A DNA stretch of 64,000 bases from Hyaloperonospora brassicae (lineage: Eukaryota > Oomycota > Peronosporomycetes > Peronosporales > Peronosporaceae), in assembly GCA_947650285.1 (NCBI GenBank), contig CANTFL010000608.1, forward strand, positions 248,001 to 312,000. The letters are read 5' to 3'. The notes beneath the pieces are model-generated. The model was given only the letters and a program-made list of their open reading frames with translations. It did no database searches and had not been told where the DNA came from. Positions 57,180 to 64,000 of this stretch are shown here, piece after piece. A program made the position numbers and the translations under genes. Positions within the stretch are counted from its first letter, which is position 1; every line of letters starts with the position of its first letter.

Positions 57180-60029
57180 TGGGAACGCAGCGCACGCACG
57201 TTGCACGGATCGTCGACGGACGCGTCCCGCGGCTTGCGACACGCCCTGACGGCTGCTCGGACGTGACGGGACGAGGCGCGCAAGATCTGGAGAGCGAGTG
57301 CGCTCCTTTCCTTTCGCTTCTTCCGCTTCTCCGCATTGAGCGCGGCGGAGCGCTTGGGCGAGGAAAAAACCCCGTCGTGTTTGTATGGTCGATAGCGCGC
57401 CGAAAAACCTCGCGGTAGCGCCAAGTGGGACACTTGACTCGCTGCGCGCTGTCCCGTGCCAAACGACCCCCAAAAAGGCCACTTCAATTGTCAAGCGGCT
57501 TGCGCAGGTTGAACCCATTTGCTCAGTCTCGAATTGCCAGTGACAGAAGCTGTAGCCAGCTACACCCCCTCCGTGGTGCATCAACCGATCAGTTGTGTGT
57601 GTGTGTGTGTGTGTGCTGGTGCATAATGCGCTCAGGAGCAGCGCAGACGACTGGCGACTCGTCTGTCGCGTGCAGTGGTAAGTGAACGCGACAAGTCGGC
57701 GACAACTATGGGCAAGTGGGGCCCCCTTTCTACTCGGCGGACACTCTCCGACCCATGTGCACGTCGGCAGCGGTGTAGCCATCAAATCACATCTCGTCAG
57801 CTGCGAAACGCTCAGGTTACGGGCAGAATGGGAAGCGACACGCGGTGTCGCATTCGTCGATCGGCTGTTGGGCAGGAGTCGCCTGTCGACGTCTGGCGGA
57901 CCAACGAACGAACGTGCGTCGCTCGCGTTCGTCTACAGTAAGTGGGACCTGCTGTTGGTTCTGGACAGAGCGTATCAGAGTCTCACCAAGTGATGGACGG
58001 AAGTCCCGCCCCCCTCCCACACACTTGAGCTACGAGCAGTCGGTGCAAGATCCGGATACCGCATGGGCACGAACGAACGATACGATCACCAAAAGGTCAC
58101 CATCACCAAAAGGTCATCGTCATGTCCCGTGGAAGGGCTGTGTCGGGTCGTATCACCGCAGCTTTTCACCAATGAAAGCGCATGGGTTCACACAAACTCA
58201 CCTTCGGAACGAGGTCCCTGCAAGTCTTTGCCACTGCTGGGCGCGTTGCTTACCGTCTCAACGATTGCTGCTGTCGCGGAACAAGGGAATGGCCGTTGAG
58301 AGCGCGATGGACGAGTTCCTCAATAGTCGTGGAAATGGGCTGACCGGTGTGCCTTTGTTTCGGTCCAGCGACGTGTTTCTGGGCTCACCGCAAACGCACC
58401 TTCAGCCCATGCGGACACTATGACGCTGACGAATCGATCCGTGGCCATGAATGCAATGCCATCCTCCGTGTGCCCATCCTACTGCCCATTTCAATTACAA
58501 ATCACATGTCGGTCGGTTCCCCGATCGTTCGCGTCGACTTTCGAAGAGTACCCCAAGTCGCTGGACATTTGCGGGGGTGACGCCTTTCGATAGTCGTGTC
58601 GAATGTCTTTCGCACGTACGTGCAGGTCGACTGACTGGAAGGCTGCGATCTGACCCACTACGAGCATCTGCAGCAAAATGGTTGCACGTTTCTTCGTTCC
58701 ATCCCCGCGCGATTCGTGTTGCCGATTCCTTTGCTTGGCCCCTCACGCGGTCTGCTTTTGTCGGCCTGCCACGAGAGTTCCAGTCACTGGCTATCGTAGC
58801 AGAGCAGTGCGCAGTAAAAAGGCGACCATCGACCGCTGGCTTGACGCCCAATCTTTGCTAGATTTGCACTCCTGACATGTGGCCAAGAGCTGCGTCATGA
58901 CGATCGAGCGGCACCGGTCAGTACGTACGTATGCAGACAAGTGCGTTGCTTTGAGCTGAGAACACGAGTCGCCGCACCGACACTCGATCGCTACGCTTCA
59001 GTGTCGTCTCCAACTCGCACGCAGGTGTACTGCTGCGACTACGGCGAACATCCGATATGCAGCAAGCGCTTCAATCGTCTTCCGGACAAATCCTCGAGGC
59101 AAACGTGTGCCTACTTTGTGCCGGACAATGTGTGTGCCTCTCAACTACCACTTTTTTCTCTTGCTATCGCCCATGTTGACCTGTCGTTATCGTTTGCTGC
59201 ATCAGCGTTACTCTTCACCACGTGACATTGCATGGCAAGTCGCGATCGATGCGTTCTTCGTGTATGCTCTCAAGCTCCTTTACAACAGTCTCATCCTCAC
59301 AAGTACATTGCAGGTTTGTCAGCAAGACCAGTTGTAGCGCACTTATGCTGCTCACCCCACTCGTGTCAATCGAAGCTGATGTTCTCAAACTGCATTACAA
59401 TGGAACGCAGAGACCCCGTTCCTGGCTCCAGCCGACGTTCTTGTGCCCGTAACATGAACCTGTATCTGTTTCTGTACTTGTGACGGCACATGTTTCGGGC
59501 AAAAACATGCGAGTCGTTTGTCTGCTCCTGATCTTTTGAAGTCACTGGAGCTCCAATGACATTCGAGGCACAAGTAGCTCTTCATCTCATTAGCGTTCTA
59601 TGACTCCTCGCATGCAAACGTTTGCTGACTTTGCTGTCGATGCACGCAAATAGCGACGTGAACATTGTTGTCGTATGCTTTTTCGTTGCAGTACAAAAAG
59701 ATTCGCAGAACCGGTGGACGCGCTAGATCTGCTGTCTGATGATTGCAGATGTATGGCCACGCCGATTCGAACACGGTGCCCATGCTCGTATTCCGCCAGA
59801 TGTAAATGTTGCCAGGCATGTTTACTTATCCGTTTTCTCGTGTACTCTTGTTCATGCGGGTTCGGAACTGGTCGGTCACATGTCGTAATAGTGCTACTGA
59901 AGAGGTCAACGCTGCTATCACTCGAGCACGTCGTACCGGAACTCGCGCGCTGTTGCACAATGAGCAAGAGAAACGATACTTGTTATCGGTCGCATAACGA
60001 GCGTCACGTGCGATCTATGACATGCTGAA
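57180..60029. other. Promoter of the remodeller and gene-poor stretch
   Basis: 57180-57600 should include the 5' leader and promoter of the minus-strand remodeller. A (TG)n run lies at about 57594-57616. From 57.6 to 60.0 kb there are several frames of 70-190 codons (for example 57845-58423, plus) and a few consensus GTAAGT donors, but no motif and no consistent exon chain. It may contain a decayed gene. Confidence 0.4.
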
Positions 60030-61379
60030 TTACGCATTCGAAGAGACGCCATCCTTGTACTGAGGCTTCAGCTCGTAGCAGCTCTTGTTGGGGCCCTTGC
60101 GGTGGTAGATGCAAATCTCCTTGAGGACCTCTTTCAAAAACGACTGCAGCAGAAAAACAGGCAAAGCAGAAAATGCATCAATATCAACAACACCAGAGTA
60201 CAGTAGTGCCCGTCAAGTCAACAGTGGTATACCTCGGGTTGGCGGCAATGAAAATTGAGCTCCTTCAGTGGCCAGTACTCGCGCTCCTCAAAGTGGTGGA
60301 ACACGAGGTTCTTGAGCTCATCCTGCATCGCCCAGACCAACGACAGATACAATCAGAATCGCAATCTATTGCAACGACCCACCAGCTTGACCGGACCTTG
60401 CTCATCTTGATCTTTTTGTCCAATTTGTCCTGTAGTTTCGCATCGGCGTCATCCTGCAACAAGAAAGCATCGCACAACAGTGAGCAACAAGAACACAGAC
60501 GTTGCGCCGATCGACAAAGCGCACCTCATCGGCGTCGGGATCAGGCTTCTCAATCGTAAACTGGATTCGAGCCTTCTTCACGCGTGGCAAGTCTTCCAGT
60601 GGCTGGACAATCCTGTAAAAAATGTAGAGCACACGTCACCATGTAGCAGCTTTCTGGCGTCTCAGCAAAGTGTTCTCAACTCGTAGTACCTCGTCTTGAC
60701 CATCGACTTGATCAGTCGTTGCTTGCACATTTTGCTATACTGGTCATTCCGTTGGGCCATGATGGTACAGCTGTTCTTCACGGTGCCTTCCACGGCCATA
60801 CGACCAGAGCCGTCTAATGAGAACACCTTGAGCTTCAGGGGCGTCTCGCTGATCTCTACGCGATACTCGGTCGGAATATCGTCTTCCAGCGTACTCGGAT
60901 TCACCGTCAGCATTCCCTGACCACATACACCACCACTTAGTGTCGTAGAACATAGCCGAACGATCAGCACATAGTCCACTGCTGACCTTGCGACGTCCCA
61001 GGACGCTCTTCTTCTCCAGCTTGATGGACCCCAACATGAGCTCACTCTCTGCCCCACGAGCAACCAACACCCACAAGGTCAATGCCCACTCATCGTGACA
61101 CTCAGTATAAAATCAAAGCACAGGTCTTCGTACCTTGCACATTCTTCCACGCCGCTCCAAGCGCCGTCTATTCAGTAGGACCATCATCACAAAACCGCCG
61201 GATCCACACAAAAGTAGTCACTACCAGCAGTACGCTCTGCACCGAGAAGAGCCGACTACGCAGTGCACAACCGAACGCGCATGTACAACGTAGGGACGCA
61301 CCGGGATCTTGGCAAGGTACACCTCGCGGTCCTCCAGCTCCAAGTGCAATGGCTCCACAACTTCGTCCGACTCGGCCAT
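60030..61379 (-). CDS. TFIIF beta subunit (RAP30 homologue), 8 exons
   Basis: Exons on the minus strand: 61379-61302, 61167-61134, 61048-60987, 60916-60690, 60612-60525, 60453-60397, 60322-60233, 60143-60030; 249 residues, the same length as the human subunit. The N-terminal part reads EDREVYLAKIP then TALGAAWKNVQ, as in KVPxYLxxxW. The dimerisation barrel region has GSIKLEKKSV, FSLDGSGRMAVEGTV and RLIKSMVKTR. The C-terminal winged helix has HHFEEREYWPLKELN, SFLKEVLKEICIYHRKGPNK and CYELKPQYKD, matching the human FLKEILKEI...WELKPEY arrangement. TFIIF escorts RNA polymerase II to promoters. All eight joins are in phase with GT-AG. It is divergently transcribed from the heme gene 130 bases away. 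Confidence 0.9.
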
Positions 61380-61509
61380 CGCACCAGATGTGTGGGCGAC
61401 TGCTGTCCCGAATTGGGTGAACCACTACCTGTGAAAACGCATACCCGAAAAGTGCGGCCCGTCAATCACCTGTGTTCTTTTATACCGCGCACAAGCACAG
61501 CCGCGACAC
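61380..61509. promoter_or_regulatory. Short divergent promoter between TFIIF beta and HEM4 genes
   Basis: Only 130 bases separate the two start codons, so the promoters must overlap or share elements. A TTTTATA stretch lies at about 61477-61485, upstream of the heme gene, but I cannot assign it as a functional element. Confidence 0.5.
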
Positions 61510-62394
61510 ATGTCGGTGCTGCTGCTCAAAGCACCGGACGACAAGTACCGACGTGCGCTCGAGCGACGCGCCGGCTCCAGTCCGTCGCATCAGAGCGTAC
61601 GAGTATACTTCACCGAAGTGCTGACCTTTGCGTACGTCAATACGCCGCAGCTCGTGGACGTCTTGACGCACGTGGAGCGGTACAGTGGCCTTCTCGTCAC
61701 GAGTCCCCGCAGTGCGCTCGCCGTCGCGACGGCCGTCAACGGACTCGACGCTGAGCACCAGCGGCTCGTGCTAACGGCTCTGCAGTCCGTACCTGTGTTT
61801 TCAGTCGGTGCGGCGACGTCAAGAGCGCTGTTGCCACTCGGAGTGGTCTGCAAAGGCGACGCCGCTGGCTCAGCAGACGCGCTGGCCGCGTCATTGCATC
61901 GAGACGGTGGCCTCCCTGCGACGTGCACCGAGAGGCCGATGGTGTTTCTATGCGGCGACAAACGCCGGAATGTCCTGCCCGACAGCTTTCGCTCGCGAGG
62001 CCTTCCGCTCGAAGAGCTAATAGTGTACGAGACTTGTGCCGTGTCGAACGTTGCGCTCCCTGTCGAGTGTCAAGTGCCGCAGTGGATCGTGTTCTTTAGC
62101 CCGAGCGGAGTGGACGTGGCCAAGGACCGCCTGCCTCTGCCTTGGCAATCGATCCGCAAGGCAGCGATAGGTACGCCGAGTGCGGTTTTTGGTCGTGCGT
62201 AGAACCCTCGATGGACGTCCCGATAACAGTTGTTGCACCGTTTGGAAATAGGCACGACAACTGCCGCTGCTCTCCACGAGCATGCCGTCGCGACAGGACA
62301 GCCGTGTTGGGAAGCAGACGTGACGGCATTGAAACCCACGCCCGAGGCGCTCGCGAGTGCGATTTGCGCCTTTGAGAGCGAGCACAAGTCGTGA
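61510..62394 (+). CDS. Uroporphyrinogen-III synthase (2 exons)
   Basis: Exons 61510-62170 and 62252-62394; 267 residues. The enzyme closes hydroxymethylbilane into uroporphyrinogen III with inversion of ring D, a step of heme synthesis in the cytosol. Visible family features are GLLVTSPRSALAVA near the first domain hinge, VFSVGAATSRAL, FLCGDKRRNVLPDSFRSRGL, the ELIVYETC strand, WIVFFSPSGVDVA, and AIGTTTAAALHEHA followed by KPTPEALASAI. The last two are the usual C-terminal signature (IGxxTAxAL, PTPExL) and appear only after splicing at GTACGC/ATAG. Sequence identity in this family is always low, but the order of motifs is complete. Confidence 0.9.
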
Positions 62395-62587
62395 GAAAGA
62401 AGCTACACAGACAGCACGTTGCCACAAACAGCACACGGGACACGGGCAATACAGCACTCGTTACATTGCTCGTCTTCAAAGCTGCAATGTCGTCTTTGCA
62501 TCACGGGTGCGCAGTGTCCCTACTGTTGTGTCCCGGGGGTTCGTCTCCTTCTCTCACTGGGCACAAAAGTGCTCGGGCGGCCACGTT

Positions 62588-62829
62588 TTACGCGTCTTCT
62601 TCCTCCGTTTTGCGCGACTGCAGCGCGAGCTTTAGCGCCTAAAACAAAGGGCAGCACGTCCACCGCACACGATTACAACACGGCATGACCACCAGCTGCG
62701 ATACGGCATCGACAGACAAACCTCAGCGCCTTCTTTTCGCGCGTTCCAGTCGGCAATCGGCCCCGTGATGGTCTGCATCGTGGCCAAGACGATGCCGCTC
62801 GTGAGCAAATAGCGCGCGACTCCGTTCAT
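62588..62829 (-). CDS. 52-residue single-pass membrane protein (2 exons)
   Basis: Exons 62829-62722 and 62638-62588, phase 0, GT-AG. The protein begins MNGVARYLLTSGIVLATMQT, has one membrane-like segment and an ADWNARKEGAE turn, and ends in a charged tail (LQSRKTEEEDA). The size, N-terminal helix and hydrophilic tail recall small mitochondrial inner-membrane subunits, but no family is assigned. The frame is open upstream to 62991 without a better start. It is convergent with the heme gene, whose stop lies about 190 bases away. Confidence 0.5.
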
Positions 62830-64000
62830 CTTTTCGAGACGAGTTGGGCGTTTGAGGCTGTCGCGTGGTCTTGAATACCGAGGAATACCGGTGATGATCA
62901 TTGCCACAAAGACGGTATGTCCTGACTTCTTTCCGGCATCGTTCTGTGTCGTCATATCGTCGCATTCCACCGCGAGTAGCGCTTTATGCATCAGAACTGT
63001 TCTGAGTCATAACACAAAACCGCCTGATACAGTACCAATCCCAACAAGCTTTCTTGACGCGAAATGTCGCAGGCATTGATGGGGATCCACTCGTGACTCA
63101 TCCGGTTGGTACACGCCCGCACGCGTTGCGGCCGCCAGATAGCTACAAATTGTCGCTCTCGCTCGCGCGTGGCTCAAGTGCCACATACCTTATCCGATTT
63201 CGTAACAAGTTGACAACCACCCGGTGTTCGACCATCATCTGCTAAGTGCACCGTTTGCACATCCGGAGGTAAGTTTCTTCGCTATGCGAGCTTGCGTTCA
63301 CGTCGCTGTATGGAGGAGGCCATGCTTCTGCACTTATCTCAGCCAAGAGGCGTTGCTCGTTCGTTTCCGTGTTTCCGGTTGTACCACTGCGACAATTTTT
63401 ATAAAGGTCTTGGCTTAGTCATCGAAAAAGTGGAGTCGGGATTGCATCAAGACTAAGTCGTTCGACTGCAAGCGCCAGATACTTTTCACCCGCAAAGCGT
63501 ATCGTTTGCGTATGACTTGCAAAGAGCGTTGTAGCATTACTTTTCATGTCTGCTACCAAAAAATTTCGCAACACTAGATGTCTTTCTCGCTTTAGTATTT
63601 GCCGATCTAATATAGTTAGTAGGCTGCTACCCCACGACCTGCTCCCTCGTACTTCATAGTCGATATACAACATTCGGATCGCTGTGCCAGCGTTATTGCG
63701 TTATGCACTCGACACAACGATAAAAGTTGCCAACACGGTGGACGTGGAATGCATGTTACAACATGCATCTGATTGCCTTTTCTACAATTTGTCGCGGGTC
63801 ACGCCCATATTGCGCAGCAGGTGCCGTAGCAAAGAATATGGTAGGTTGGACACTGTTTGCGCGCGTTTGCATAACGCGCGCAACCAGTGTTATCGTGTAG
63901 TGAGTTTCGAATCGGATGATGTGCAATCAGCGGGTTGCAAATCATGAAGCACTTTTGCGCTTATCGCTCACATATGCCACATTCGCATGGTTTTGCTAGT
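62830..64000. other. Right-hand end, no supported gene
   Basis: The start includes the promoter of the small membrane-protein gene. Beyond it only short frames without motifs occur (for example minus 63419-63673, plus 63684-63947). A gene continuing beyond the window cannot be excluded. Confidence 0.45.

Noticed and set aside
57180..57785. 202-codon upstream extension of the remodeller first exon
   Set aside because: It includes a TG microsatellite translated as His-Thr repeats and has no domain; the ATG at 57179 starts the acidic region.
57626..58423. Possible multi-exon gene starting at 57626
   Set aside because: A GTAAGT donor occurs at 57676 and another near 57937, but the frames after candidate acceptors conflict and show no motif.

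Overview
The window looks like nuclear DNA of an oomycete, most likely a Peronosporales species (Phytophthora or downy mildew type). This is inferred from short GT-AG introns of about 60-150 bases, intergenic gaps that are often only a few hundred bases, a desaturase of the oomycete delta-17/omega-3 type, zinc-finger repeats of the oomycete WRKY19-like kind, and Ty3/gypsy and LINE debris between compact gene islands. No database search was possible. Family names rest on motifs read by eye, and exon joins on reading frame and GT/AG signals.

Layout. 1-14.4 kb is a transposon zone. It holds a decayed LINE reverse transcriptase (about 0.7-1.8 kb) and a decayed RNase H domain. That domain is split by a full-length Ty3/gypsy chromodomain retrotransposon (3945-11950, 392-base LTRs, 5-base target duplication). 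A probable 3' LTR remnant of a second family lies at 13.07-13.44 kb. 14.5-17.1 kb carries two related RING plus RING2-like proteins in tandem. 18.1-24.4 kb is a gene island with a Wee1-like kinase (8 exons), a delta-17-type fatty acid desaturase and a Ser-rich type I membrane protein on the minus strand. 24.4-34.1 kb is almost empty of recognisable genes. 34.1-39.7 kb holds a short two-exon Cys-rich gene, a zinc-finger repeat protein and a conserved-looking hypothetical protein. 43.2-57.2 kb is rich in chromatin genes: an E(z)/EZH-type SET methyltransferase, a hypothetical protein, a PTC7-type mitochondrial PP2C phosphatase, and a very large CHD-like remodeller with PDZ, AP2, QLQ, two chromodomains, SNF2 helicase and PHD/ePHD domains. 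60.0-62.9 kb holds the TFIIF beta subunit, uroporphyrinogen-III synthase and a 52-residue membrane protein.

The most unusual signal is inside the gypsy element. LTRs, gag, pol and the 3' region are packed with perfect short inverted repeats (stems 7-10 bases, loops 4-12), far above chance. They pair in all three codon registers and continue into non-coding parts, so protein coding does not explain them. The same element carries long antisense open frames between the chromodomain and the 3' LTR.
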